From: Falsiroseomonas stagni DSM 19981
Lineage (GTDB): Bacteria > Pseudomonadota > Alphaproteobacteria > Acetobacterales > Acetobacteraceae
Direction: 5' to 3'
Length of the DNA: 64,000 nucleotides
Assembly: GCF_900114315.1 (NCBI RefSeq)
Contig: NZ_FOSQ01000001.1
Coordinates: forward strand, 124,001-188,000
Shown here one piece after another: positions 36,320-43,976 of the stretch. The notes below the pieces were generated by a model. It did no database searches. It worked only from the letters and a program-made list of their open reading frames with translations, and had not been told where the DNA came from. The position numbers were made by a program, and so were the translations under genes. Numbering within the stretch: the stretch's first letter is position 1; each line of letters starts with the position of its first letter.

Positions 36320-36618
36320 CCCTCCACCGCATTGTGGCGATGAGCGTGGGGCAACCCGGCGTGGCGGCGGATGCCGCCGCCGTGGCCGCGCTGGCGGCGC
36401 GGCTGCGCGCCGGCCTGCTGGCGCGCGGCGTGACCGGCTGCCTGTCGCTGCGCGGCCACTGCATCGGCCAGGTGCTGGAAGGCCCGCCGCGTGCCGTGCG
36501 CAACGCCTTCGCGCGGCTGAAGCGGGACTGGCGCTACCGCGATGTCGTGGTGCTGGAGGATCGCGCGGTGGCCGCGCGGGAGTTCAGCGATTGGGGTGTG
36601 CGGCCACCATCTCCCTGA
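36316..36618 (+). CDS. Degenerate BLUF-domain protein coupled to MCP
   Basis: A 100-residue single BLUF-like domain. The fold signature is clear: IVAMS near the start, [25 protein letters not shown], and the closing [13 protein letters not shown]...REFSDWGV. Of the three residues that drive BLUF photochemistry, the Tyr is replaced by Ala8 and the Asn by Leu34, while the Gln is kept (Gln52). It is therefore unlikely to be a blue-light sensor of the usual kind. It overlaps the MCP stop as ATGA, and its own 3' end overlaps the converging ligase gene by 35 bp. Confidence 0.8.
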   Translation: MTLHRIVAMSVGQPGVAADAAAVAALAARLRAGLLARGVTGCLSLRGHCIGQVLEGPPRAVRNAFARLKRDWRYRDVVVLEDRAVAAREFSDWGVRPPSP

Positions 36619-38041
36619 GCCGCGCGACCTCCACCTTGCCGAGTGCCGTGCGCGGAAGCGCGGGCAGGGCGACGACGGCACGAGGCTGCTTGAAGCGCGC
36701 GATCTGGCCCTCGAAATGCGCCAGCACGCGCGCGGGGTCGAAACCTTCGCCGGGCACGACGACGGCGATCGGCACCTCCCCCCAGCGCGGGTCGTCGCGG
36801 CCGACCACGGCGCCCTCCGCGACGCCGGGCGCGCTGCGCAGCAGGCGCTCGACCTCCGCGGGATAGATGTTCTCACCGCCCGAGATGATCACGTGCTTCA
36901 GGCGGTCGGTGAACCACCAGCGGCCCTGGTTGTCGACAAGGCCGACATCGCCGGTCGGGAACCAGCCATCCGCCGTCAGCGCATCGTCGCGCTTCCAGTA
37001 GCCGCGCAGCACGGCGGGGCCGCGCACCTGGATCTCGCCGTCCGTGCCAGGCGCGCAAGGGGCGCCGCTGGCGTCGACGAGCCTGCATTCCGCGTGCAGC
37101 GCCGGCCGGCCGATGGAGCCGGGGGCGGCCAGGGCTTCGTCGCGGGTCTGCACGATGGCGATGGGGCAGGTCTCCGTCGCGCCATAGACCTGCTGCACGG
37201 GGATGCCGCGCTGGTGAAAAGCCTCGATCAGCGGCAGCGGCACGTCGGAGGATCCGGCGCCGATGGCGCGCAGCGACGAAAGGTCGGCGCCTTCCCATCG
37301 GGGGTGTGAGACCAACGCCTGCATCACGGCCGGCACGAGCAGCGTCAGCGTCGGGCGGTCGCGTTCCACCGTGTCGAAGAAGGCGTCCGCGTCGAAGCGC
37401 GGATGCAGGATCACCTCCGCCCCCGCCATCAGCGCCGGCGTGGTCTGGATGTTGAGGCCCCCGACATGGAACAGCGGCAGTACCGTCAGCACGCGGTCAT
37501 CGGCGGAGAGGTCGAAGGTGGCGGCGGCGTTCAGCGCGTTGAAGCGCAGCGCCCGCTGGTCCAGCACCGCGCCCTTGGGCCGGCCGGTGGTGCCGCTGGT
37601 ATAGACAAGCAGCAGGGGGTCATCATCGGTACCCAGGGCTGCCGGCGTTGCATCGCCGTGCAGCGTCGCGGCATCCACCACGACGCAGCCTGCCGGTGCG
37701 GCGTCCGCCGCCGCCTGGAGAAAATCAGGCGTCGCCAGCAGAAGCGAGGCACCGGCGTCTTCCAGGATGAAGCGCCATTCCGGCGCGGCGAGGCGCCAGT
37801 TCAGCGGCACCTGCATGGCGCCGATCCGCGCGCAGGCCAGCAGCGCCACGATCTGCGCGGGGTGGTTGTGGCCGAGGAAGCCGATGCGATCCCCCCGCCC
37901 GATGCCGCGCACCGCCAGCGCGCCGGCCATGGCGCCCACTGCCGCATCCAGAGCGGCATAGGTCAGCGCCGCATCCCCGAAGCGCAGCGCCACGCGATCG
38001 GGCGGGTGGGACGCCGCCCAGCCATGGACCATCGCGGTCAA
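36584..38041 (-). CDS. AMP-dependent acyl-CoA synthetase
   Basis: A 485-residue adenylate-forming CoA ligase. The P-loop-like motif is YTSGTTGRPKG, then VYGATETCPIA, the adenylate-binding GWFPTGDVG and the C-terminal Lys in [13 protein letters not shown]. It probably activates a carboxylic acid made by this operon; length and motifs fit medium-chain or aromatic acid ligases and do not separate them. It is the last gene of a four-gene minus-strand unit, with its ATG overlapping the stop of the acyl-CoA-dehydrogenase-like gene. Confidence 0.9.
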   Translation of the reverse strand: MTAMVHGWAASHPPDRVALRFGDAALTYAALDAAVGAMAGALAVRGIGRGDRIGFLGHNHPAQIVALLACARIGAMQVPLNWRLAAPEWRFILEDAGASLLLATPDFLQAAADAAPAGCVVVDAATLHGDATPAALGTDDDPLLLVYTSGTTGRPKGAVLDQRALRFNALNAAATFDLSADDRVLTVLPLFHVGGLNIQTTPALMAGAEVILHPRFDADAFFDTVERDRPTLTLLVPAVMQALVSHPRWEGADLSSLRAIGAGSSDVPLPLIEAFHQRGIPVQQVYGATETCPIAIVQTRDEALAAPGSIGRPALHAECRLVDASGAPCAPGTDGEIQVRGPAVLRGYWKRDDALTADGWFPTGDVGLVDNQGRWWFTDRLKHVIISGGENIYPAEVERLLRSAPGVAEGAVVGRDDPRWGEVPIAVVVPGEGFDPARVLAHFEGQIARFKQPRAVVALPALPRTALGKVEVARLREMVAAHPNR

Positions 38042-39303
38042 TCGACCTCGCCCTTCTCATACAGCGTGTCGCGGCCGAGGCGGTCGAGGCAGAGTTCCGC
38101 CGTCCAGGGCAGCATCAGCGCGCCGCAGCGGCTGTCGCGGTACAGCCGTTCCAGCGGCAGCGACTTCAGCATGGACTGCCCGCCGCAGGTGCGGATGGCG
38201 AGCGCGCAGAGCGCGTTCGCATTCTCCATCACCGTGTACTGCGCGGTCAGCGCGCGCATCATCTGGTCCTTGCTGGGATCGGGCCTGGCATCGGTGATGG
38301 CCTGGAACCACAGCGCCTTGGTCTGTTCCAGCATGACGCGCATCTGCGCCACCGCGATCTGCTTGGTCGGATACATCCGGCGCTTCACCGGCGGCGTGCC
38401 CGGCACCTCGCCGCGGAGGTATTTCACGGTGAAGTCATAGGCCGCCTGGCAGATGCCCATATAGGTCGGCGACAGCGTCATGAACATGTGCGGCCAGCGC
38501 GTGGCGGCCTGGAAATACAGCCCCGGCGGCATCAGCGCCGCGTCGTCCGGCACGAAGACATCCTTGAACAGCAGGTTGCGCGACACGGTGCCCCGCATGC
38601 CGAGCGGGTCCCACTCGCCCTCCACCGTCACGCCCGGCGCCGTCGCCGGCACGCCGAGATAGAGCGTATCCCGTCGCGACAGCTTCTCCCCGTCATGCAC
38701 CTCCGTGCAGAGGATGCCGTAGTAGTTCGCGTGCCCCGCGAGACTGGCGAAAATCTTCTTGCCGTTGATGAGGTAGCCGCCCTCGACCCGCTTCGCCGTG
38801 GTGCCGAAGGCCGCCGCGCCCGCCGCCGCCGCGCCGCCTTCGGAGAAGGGCTGCGAATAGATCGCGCCATCGGCCAGGATGCGGTCGTAGTGGATCTGCC
38901 GGCGGCGGCGATGTTCCGCGCGGGCCTCGGCGGGGATGTCGAGATCCTCGGTCAGCGCGCCGGTCCAGAGCGTGGAGCAGACATGCATGTTCCAGGTCAG
39001 CGCGGTGGCGCCGCAATAGCGGCCAAGCTCCGCCGCCGTCATGCAATAGGCCCGGAAATCCGCGCCGAGCCCGCCTTCATCCTTCGGGATGCAGATGCCG
39101 AGCAGCCCTTCGCGATGCATGTCGCGGTAGTTGTCGGTGGGGAAGGTGGCTTCCCGGTCCCAGCGCGATGCGCGGGGCGCCAGCACGGCGGCGCCGAAGC
39201 GGCGCGCCTTGCTGGTCAGCTCGGCCTCGAACGGGGTCAGGCGGAAGGCCGCGGCGTCGAAGATCGGCGCGTCTTCCAGCGTGGTGGCGGGCAGGGCGTC
39301 CAT
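38038..39303 (-). CDS. Acyl-CoA dehydrogenase-like flavoprotein
   Basis: A 421-residue protein with acyl-CoA dehydrogenase architecture: an N-terminal helical domain, the middle FAD segment with AIYSQPFSEGG and YLINGKKIFASLAGHA, and a C-terminal helix bundle with the conserved YRDSRCGALM. The usual IYEGT motif with the catalytic base is not evident; LPWTAELCLDRLG occupies that place. It may therefore be a non-standard member, such as a monooxygenase of the DszC/HpaB-like branch, rather than a true dehydrogenase. It is coupled to the ligase downstream and separated by 2 bp from the hydrolase upstream. Confidence 0.85.
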   Translation of the reverse strand: MDALPATTLEDAPIFDAAAFRLTPFEAELTSKARRFGAAVLAPRASRWDREATFPTDNYRDMHREGLLGICIPKDEGGLGADFRAYCMTAAELGRYCGATALTWNMHVCSTLWTGALTEDLDIPAEARAEHRRRRQIHYDRILADGAIYSQPFSEGGAAAAGAAAFGTTAKRVEGGYLINGKKIFASLAGHANYYGILCTEVHDGEKLSRRDTLYLGVPATAPGVTVEGEWDPLGMRGTVSRNLLFKDVFVPDDAALMPPGLYFQAATRWPHMFMTLSPTYMGICQAAYDFTVKYLRGEVPGTPPVKRRMYPTKQIAVAQMRVMLEQTKALWFQAITDARPDPSKDQMMRALTAQYTVMENANALCALAIRTCGGQSMLKSLPLERLYRDSRCGALMLPWTAELCLDRLGRDTLYEKGEVD

Positions 39304-39305
39304 GC

Positions 39306-40007
39306 TCAGCTCTCCAATGCGTCGCGCAGCGCCGCGCGAAACGCCGCCGGCTTCTCCAGATGGATCAGATGCCCCGCTTCCGGGATCACGATGATCCGCG
39401 CGCCGGGGATGGTCTCCGCCATGCGCTGCATGGTCTTGAGCGGCGCGGCCTGGTCGCGGTCGCCCGCGATCAGCACCGTCGGCACGCCGATCCTCGCCAT
39501 GTCCGCGCGGCGGTCGAAGGTGGTCAGGCAGCGCAGCGTGTCGCGATAGACGTCGTCCGGCACCGCCTGCATCGCTTCCAGCGCGCGGGCGAAGGCATCC
39601 GGCGCGGCATCGGGGCCGAACATCCCCTCCAGCATCGCCGCCGCCGCGTCCCGCATCGTGCTGCCTTCCAGCGGGCCGAGGCGCGCGCGCAGGAAGGCTT
39701 CCGCGAAGCTCGGGTCCCGCCCGCCGAAGGCCGGCGTGGTGCCGTACAGCACCAGCTTCGCGACGCGCCCGGGATGGGCCGCGACAAAATCCTGCGCGAC
39801 CATCCCGCCCATGGAATGGCCGACCAGCGTCGCCTTGGCGATGCCCTTCGCATCCATCGTATCCAGCAGCGCCGCCGTCAGCGCGGGAAAGGTCATGGCG
39901 GGGAGGGGCGCCGTGCCGCAGAATCCCGGGAAGGGCCAGTCGAGGGCAATTCGAGAAAAATCACCCCAGGAGGGTCCGCCGATGCCGTGCAGCAGGATGG
40001 TGGTCAT
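39306..40007 (-). CDS. Alpha/beta hydrolase
   Basis: A 233-residue alpha/beta-fold hydrolase. The oxyanion region is LLHGIGG, the nucleophile elbow is GHSMGG, the acid is in IAGDRDQAAPL and the His is in IPEAGHLIHLEKP. No signal peptide, so it is cytoplasmic. It lies between a NicX-like dioxygenase and an acyl-CoA-dehydrogenase-like gene. In nicotinate and picolinate pathways the enzyme after NicX is an alpha/beta hydrolase that deformylates N-formylmaleamate, so that role (NicD-like) is a reasonable guess here. Its ATG overlaps the dioxygenase stop. Confidence 0.85.
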   Translation of the reverse strand: MTTILLHGIGGPSWGDFSRIALDWPFPGFCGTAPLPAMTFPALTAALLDTMDAKGIAKATLVGHSMGGMVAQDFVAAHPGRVAKLVLYGTTPAFGGRDPSFAEAFLRARLGPLEGSTMRDAAAAMLEGMFGPDAAPDAFARALEAMQAVPDDVYRDTLRCLTTFDRRADMARIGVPTVLIAGDRDQAAPLKTMQRMAETIPGARIIVIPEAGHLIHLEKPAAFRAALRDALES

Positions 40008-41041
40008 GGAACGAGCCTCCCCTCGATGACGACAGGCTCGCCATCCAGCGCGATGGTGCAGCCGAAGACGGGGATGTCGAAATGCCCCTCCGTGAAGCGG
40101 CCCGCGAATTCATTGGCGCCTGTCGAGAACAGGAAATTCCCCGCCGCCGCGCGCAGCTCCGTCCCGTTGGTGTCGCGCGCGCCATAGGCCAGCAGCGCTT
40201 CCCGCCGCGCGCGGGGGTTCATCCCCCAGCCGACATGGCTGACCGCATAGGCCGCGCGATCACCCCAGGCGGCGAGGTACTCGCGCATCGCGATGGCATC
40301 GACGCCCGCGCCCTCGATCGCCGTGACATGGTCATCCACCAGCGTCAGGCGGACGGGGCTTTCGATGTAGCGCTTGAAGGTCAGGTTCGCGTCGCCCGGC
40401 GCCAGCACCAGCGTGCCGTTCACCGTGCCGGCGCGCGGGAAGCTGACCACCACACCGCCCGGCCAATGCGCGATGGTGCCGGGCCGGTCGGTCCAGCCCC
40501 AGACCCCCGCGGTGATGGCGCCGGCCATGTCCACGGTCAGGTCGGTGCCCGCCGCGCTCGTCACCGTCATGCGCTGCGCGGCCCGTGCCCGCTTCACCGC
40601 GGCCTTCACCGGCGCTTCATCCGCCGGCAGCGGCACCAGGCGTTCCAGCGCCTCCGGATGCTCGTTGGACACCATCAGGATGCGCGCACCCGCCGCCAGG
40701 ATTTCCTTCAGCTCCGGCGCGTGCAGCAGCCCCTCCAGCGTCAGGTCCAGCACCAGGGAGGACGCCTTCAGCGCCGCCAGCGCCCCCGGATGCCCCTGCA
40801 AGGCCCGCGACGCGCCCGTGGATCGCACCGGCACCGGCGCGGATTGCCGCGGCGTCGGCACCACCAGCCGGAAGGGCCGGCATCCCAGGCGATGTGCCGC
40901 CAGCTCCGCCAGGTCGATGTTCAGCGGCCGCGACTGGCTCTCCGCCAGCAGGCAGACGACCTCCCCGTGCTGCGCCTTGCACAGGCGCAGCACGGCCTCG
41001 AAGGCCTCGATCCATTGCGGCTCGATCCGGTCGTCGCGCAA
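40004..41041 (-). CDS. NicX-like 2,5-dihydroxypyridine dioxygenase family protein
   Basis: A 345-residue protein of the M29-aminopeptidase-like fold that includes NicX, the iron-dependent 2,5-dihydroxypyridine 5,6-dioxygenase. Shared segments, judged from memory of the family, are GTLVLAPGDANLTFKRY, VSHVGWGMNPRAR with the ligand His, GNFLFSTGANE, and HFDIPVFGC with the Asp. It appears to start at a TTG preceded by AGGGAG. It is divergent from a MarR regulator, as nicX-type genes are from nicR/picR. A related ring-opening dioxygenase with another substrate, or a peptidase relative, cannot be excluded. Confidence 0.75.
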   Translation of the reverse strand: MRDDRIEPQWIEAFEAVLRLCKAQHGEVVCLLAESQSRPLNIDLAELAAHRLGCRPFRLVVPTPRQSAPVPVRSTGASRALQGHPGALAALKASSLVLDLTLEGLLHAPELKEILAAGARILMVSNEHPEALERLVPLPADEAPVKAAVKRARAAQRMTVTSAAGTDLTVDMAGAITAGVWGWTDRPGTIAHWPGGVVVSFPRAGTVNGTLVLAPGDANLTFKRYIESPVRLTLVDDHVTAIEGAGVDAIAMREYLAAWGDRAAYAVSHVGWGMNPRARREALLAYGARDTNGTELRAAAGNFLFSTGANEFAGRFTEGHFDIPVFGCTIALDGEPVVIEGRLVP

Positions 41042-41089
41042 TCCCGGTCACTCCCTGACGTTGGAACGACGATAACGCTGGTCCGCGAC

Positions 41090-41105
41090 ATATGAAAAGT
41101 CATAT
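41090..41105. promoter_or_regulatory. Candidate MarR operator
   Basis: ATATGA-N4-TCATAT is a perfect 16-bp inverted repeat in the gap between the MarR gene and the divergent NicX-like operon. It is strikingly AT-rich for this genome. It sits 11-26 bp before the MarR ATG chosen here, where bound repressor would block that promoter and probably the divergent one. Confidence 0.65.
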
Positions 41106-41115
41106 ATTGGCCGTC

Positions 41116-41532
41116 ATGCGCGAATCCCCCCGCTTCGTGGATGGCTATCTGCTGGCGCTTCTGGCGCGGGCGAGCCACGCGGCCTCCGCCGGCTTCCACG
41201 CCCGGCTCAAGGCGCGCGGCGTCGCGGTGCCGGTCTGGCGTGTGCTGGCGACGCTGCAGGGTGCGCCGCAGGGTGTGACGGTGGGCGAGTTGGCCGGAAT
41301 TTGCCTGATGCAGCAGCCCACCATGTCCAAGCTGCTGGATCGGATGGAGGCCGATGGCCTGGTGGTGCGGCAGCGCCAGGGCCGCTCGATGCGCATCCTG
41401 CTGACGGCGCCTGGCGCCGCCCTGGCCGCCGAGTTGGTGGCGGAGGCCCGCGCGCATGAGGCTGTGCTGCTCGCCCGCCATGCGGGGGCCGCCCCCGCCT
41501 TGAAGGCGCTTCTGCGTGATCTCGCCGGCTGA
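41116..41532 (+). CDS. MarR-family transcriptional regulator
   Basis: A 138-residue winged-helix regulator. The DNA-binding part is VTVGELAGICLMQQPTMSKLLDRMEADGLVVRQR followed by the wing with SMRILLTAPG (shown in two parts; both are contiguous family motifs). The flanking helices form the dimer interface. The in-frame ATG 24 bases upstream falls inside the inverted repeat, so the later ATG is preferred. It probably represses the divergent NicX-like operon and itself, responding to a pathway intermediate, as NicR and PicR do. Confidence 0.88.
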   Translation: MRESPRFVDGYLLALLARASHAASAGFHARLKARGVAVPVWRVLATLQGAPQGVTVGELAGICLMQQPTMSKLLDRMEADGLVVRQRQGRSMRILLTAPGAALAAELVAEARAHEAVLLARHAGAAPALKALLRDLAG

Positions 41533-41536
41533 TCGC

Positions 41537-41593
41537 GGTCCAGGGTCCCGCTGGACCCTGGCGAGGGGGTGCGGGGGAGCAGCGCTCCCCCGC
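41537..41593. repeat. Palindromic repeat element, copy 3
   Basis: Two perfect hairpins follow the MarR stop: CCAGGGTC/GACCCTGG with the GGTCCAGGG lead, then GCGGGGGAGC/GCTCCCCCGC with loop AGC. Order, spacing and loop match copy 2. Confidence 0.75.
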
Positions 41594-41619
41594 CCTTGGA
41601 CGCCGATGCCGCCGTGACC

Positions 41620-41721
41620 ATGTGCGCGGCCATGCCCTCGCCCGACAAGCTCGGCCGCATCGTCCTGGTGCTGGTCGTCATCTCCGCCCTCGTGCAGATC
41701 GCGCGCCTCGTCTTGTCTTGA
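41620..41721 (+). CDS. Possible 33-residue single-pass membrane peptide
   Basis: A short open frame starting MCAAMPSPDKLGR and continuing with a continuous hydrophobic helix of about 18 residues. No clear ribosome-binding site is present, and alternative starts nearby are possible. It lies between repeat copy 3 and the next dehydrogenase gene. It matches no family known to me and may be spurious. Confidence 0.3.
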   Translation: MCAAMPSPDKLGRIVLVLVVISALVQIARLVLS

Positions 41722-41768
41722 GCCCCGCGCCCGGTAAGGGTGCGCGCGACACGCAGGGGGATCGGGCG

Positions 41769-42662
41769 ATGAAGGTGGCGGTGATCGGCCTCGGGGCCAT
41801 GGGCATGGGCGCGGCGCTGTCCTGCCTCCGCGCGGGGCTTGCGACCACGGGCTGCGACATGCGCGACACCGCGCGCGCCGATTTTGCCGCCGCTGGCGGC
41901 ATCACCGCCGCCAGCGCCGGGGAGATCGCGGACGGCACCGACGCCGTCCTGCTGCTGGTTGTCAACGCCGCGCAGACGGAAGCGGCGCTCTTCGGGCCTG
42001 GCGGCTGCGCGCTGCGCCTCGCGCCCGGCGCCGTCATCATCGCCTCCGCCACCATGGGCCCGGCGGATGCGAAGCGCCTGGCGGAAAAGGCGCAGGAAGC
42101 GGGCTTCCTCTACCTCGATGCCCCGGTATCGGGGGGCGCCGCCAAGGCCGCGAGTGGCGAGATGACGGTCATGGCTTCCGGCGCCGCTTCCGCCTTCGCC
42201 AAGGCCCGGCCGGTGCTGGATGCGGTGGCGTCCAAGGTCTGGGAACTCGGTGACGCGCCCGGCATCGGCGCCACCGTGAAGGTCGTGCACCAGCTGCTGG
42301 CCGGCGTGCACATCGCCGTGGCGGCGGAGGCGATGGCACTCGGCATCCGTGCCGGCGCCGATCCGCAACAGCTCTATGACGTGGTGACGAGTGCCGCCGG
42401 CAATTCCTGGATGTTCGAGAACCGGATGGCCCGCGTCCTGACCGGGGACGACGCCCCCCGCAGCGCGGTGGACATCTTCGTCAAGGACCTCGGCCTGGTG
42501 GCGGAGATGGCGCGCGGCCTGAACCACCCCGTGCCGCTCGCGTCCCAGGCGCAGCAGCTTTTCACCGCGGCCAGCGCCATGGGCCATGGCCGCGCCGATG
42601 ATGGCTTCGTCATCCGGGTGTGGGAGGCACTGACGGGGATCACCCTGCCGCCGAAGCAGTAG
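41769..42662 (+). CDS. 3-hydroxyisobutyrate dehydrogenase-family oxidoreductase (LtnD-like)
   Basis: A 297-residue NAD-dependent beta-hydroxyacid dehydrogenase. Motifs are the Rossmann VIGLGAMGMGAAL, the substrate loop DAPVSGGAAKAASG, and the catalytic Lys in GATVKVVHQLLAG; the C-terminal segment has FVKDLGLVAEMA. These resemble L-threonate and related dehydrogenases more than valine-pathway MmsB, but substrate assignment is open. The ATG is preceded by a short purine run. Its 3' end overlaps the converging PepSY gene by 23 bp. Confidence 0.88.
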   Translation: MKVAVIGLGAMGMGAALSCLRAGLATTGCDMRDTARADFAAAGGITAASAGEIADGTDAVLLLVVNAAQTEAALFGPGGCALRLAPGAVIIASATMGPADAKRLAEKAQEAGFLYLDAPVSGGAAKAASGEMTVMASGAASAFAKARPVLDAVASKVWELGDAPGIGATVKVVHQLLAGVHIAVAAEAMALGIRAGADPQQLYDVVTSAAGNSWMFENRMARVLTGDDAPRSAVDIFVKDLGLVAEMARGLNHPVPLASQAQQLFTAASAMGHGRADDGFVIRVWEALTGITLPPKQ

Positions 42663-43569
42663 GCCGCCGGCGCGCTGCCTTTGCGCGCATTTTCGCCAGG
42701 CTGCGCCGCGCCCAGATGAACAGCCCCGTGCCCAGCAGCCCGACCAGCGCGATCGAGGTCACGAGGTTCACGACGCTGCCCCACACGCCACCCCAGCCGC
42801 CCTCATGCAGCAGCCGCGGCCAGTTGCTGGGCTGGCGCACCAGCCCCTCCGGCCCCGCGCGATAGGCGATGGCGGTGCCGCTGGAATCCAGCACCCGCAC
42901 CAGCCGCCCGCCGCCGATCGGCCGGATGAAGTCGAGCCCATCGAGGTCATGCACCGCCGCCACCTGGCGGATCGTCTCCATCAGCGGGGGCGTGGCGCCC
43001 GGCGGCGGCGGCACGGGCGTGGTGAAGGTGATCCCGAAGGCCAGCGCCAGCCCCGTCAGCGGGCTTCCCACCAGCAGCGGCAGCAGCGCCCAGCCGGTCA
43101 CGCGATGCCAGCCGCCCACCGTGTTGCGCAGCCTCGGCCAGCCCAGCAGCAACCCGATGAGGCCCAGCAGCACCAGCGCGATGGTGCTGGCCACCACCAG
43201 CCAGCCGAGGTCCAGCAGCAGCCTCTCATGCAGCCCCCGCATGGTGCGGAACAGCCCCGGCAGGAAGGTCGGCTGCACCGCCACCCCGCTGGCCAGGTCA
43301 TAGGTGGTGGACGCCCCGCGCCCGCCGAGGCTCGCCGTCCCCGCATAGCCCTGGATCGCCAGCGCCCCGCCCCGCCCGGCCGGCCCCGCGGCCGCGACGA
43401 TGCGCTCCAGCCGTTCCAGCGTGACGGTGCCATCCGGCGTCGTCGCCTTCAGCGCCGGCTCGAAGGACAGCACGAGGCCGGAGAGGATGATGGCGATCAG
43501 CGGCAGGGCGGAGGCCAGCGCCACCCAGCGATGCAGCTTGAGGAACAGGGCCTTGGTCATGGAGGGCAT
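42640..43569 (-). CDS. PepSY-associated transmembrane protein
   Basis: A 309-residue membrane protein of the PepSY-TM group. The N-terminal LKLHRWVALASALPLIAIIL helix carries the family HRW motif. A periplasmic PepSY-like region follows, then two more helix pairs and an Arg/Lys-rich cytoplasmic tail (RRSLAKMRAKAARRR). Such proteins are often linked to iron-siderophore uptake or ferric reduction, but no TonB receptor is adjacent here. An alternative ATG three codons in is equally possible. Confidence 0.83.
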   Translation of the reverse strand: MPSMTKALFLKLHRWVALASALPLIAIILSGLVLSFEPALKATTPDGTVTLERLERIVAAAGPAGRGGALAIQGYAGTASLGGRGASTTYDLASGVAVQPTFLPGLFRTMRGLHERLLLDLGWLVVASTIALVLLGLIGLLLGWPRLRNTVGGWHRVTGWALLPLLVGSPLTGLALAFGITFTTPVPPPPGATPPLMETIRQVAAVHDLDGLDFIRPIGGGRLVRVLDSSGTAIAYRAGPEGLVRQPSNWPRLLHEGGWGGVWGSVVNLVTSIALVGLLGTGLFIWARRSLAKMRAKAARRRPTASAAG

Positions 43570-43646
43570 CCGTCAGGTCACGGATGCTGTCCTACAGGCC
43601 GGTCCATCACCCGTGGGTGATGAAGTGTCACGCTTCGTGACGGCGC

Positions 43647-43847
43647 TCAGCTGATGGCGGCAACCACCGCGGCGATGACCAGCAGCAGGACCGCGAGAGC
43701 GGCGGTGGCGCGGCCGAGTTCCGCGGCCTTCTCCCGCGTCATCAGCGGCTCGGCGGGCGGGCGGACCTGCGCCTCACCGGGCGTTGCTTCCGCATAGGGG
43801 TCGCGCAACCCCAGGAATTCCGATTTTGGCTTGTTGGCCTGCGACAT
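43647..43847 (-). CDS. Small single-pass membrane protein
   Basis: A 66-residue protein with a polar N-terminal half (KSEFLGLRDPYAEATPGEAQ) and one C-terminal hydrophobic helix (AALAVLLLVIAAVVAAIS). No family is recognised. It lies alone between the PepSY gene and the phosphoesterase, all on the minus strand, with an AT-richer 129-bp gap upstream that could hold its promoter. Confidence 0.6.
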   Translation of the reverse strand: MSQANKPKSEFLGLRDPYAEATPGEAQVRPPAEPLMTREKAAELGRATAALAVLLLVIAAVVAAIS

Positions 43848-43976
43848 TGCCGCCCCTGTCTGACCGCCCTGATGTCATAGCCGGGTCGATTCTGCCCGGA
43901 AACCGATCAAGGGTTGCGAAAGATCATTTACGACATGCTCCAAAAATAGGCTTGTTCTCGTTATCGCGACGTCCAC

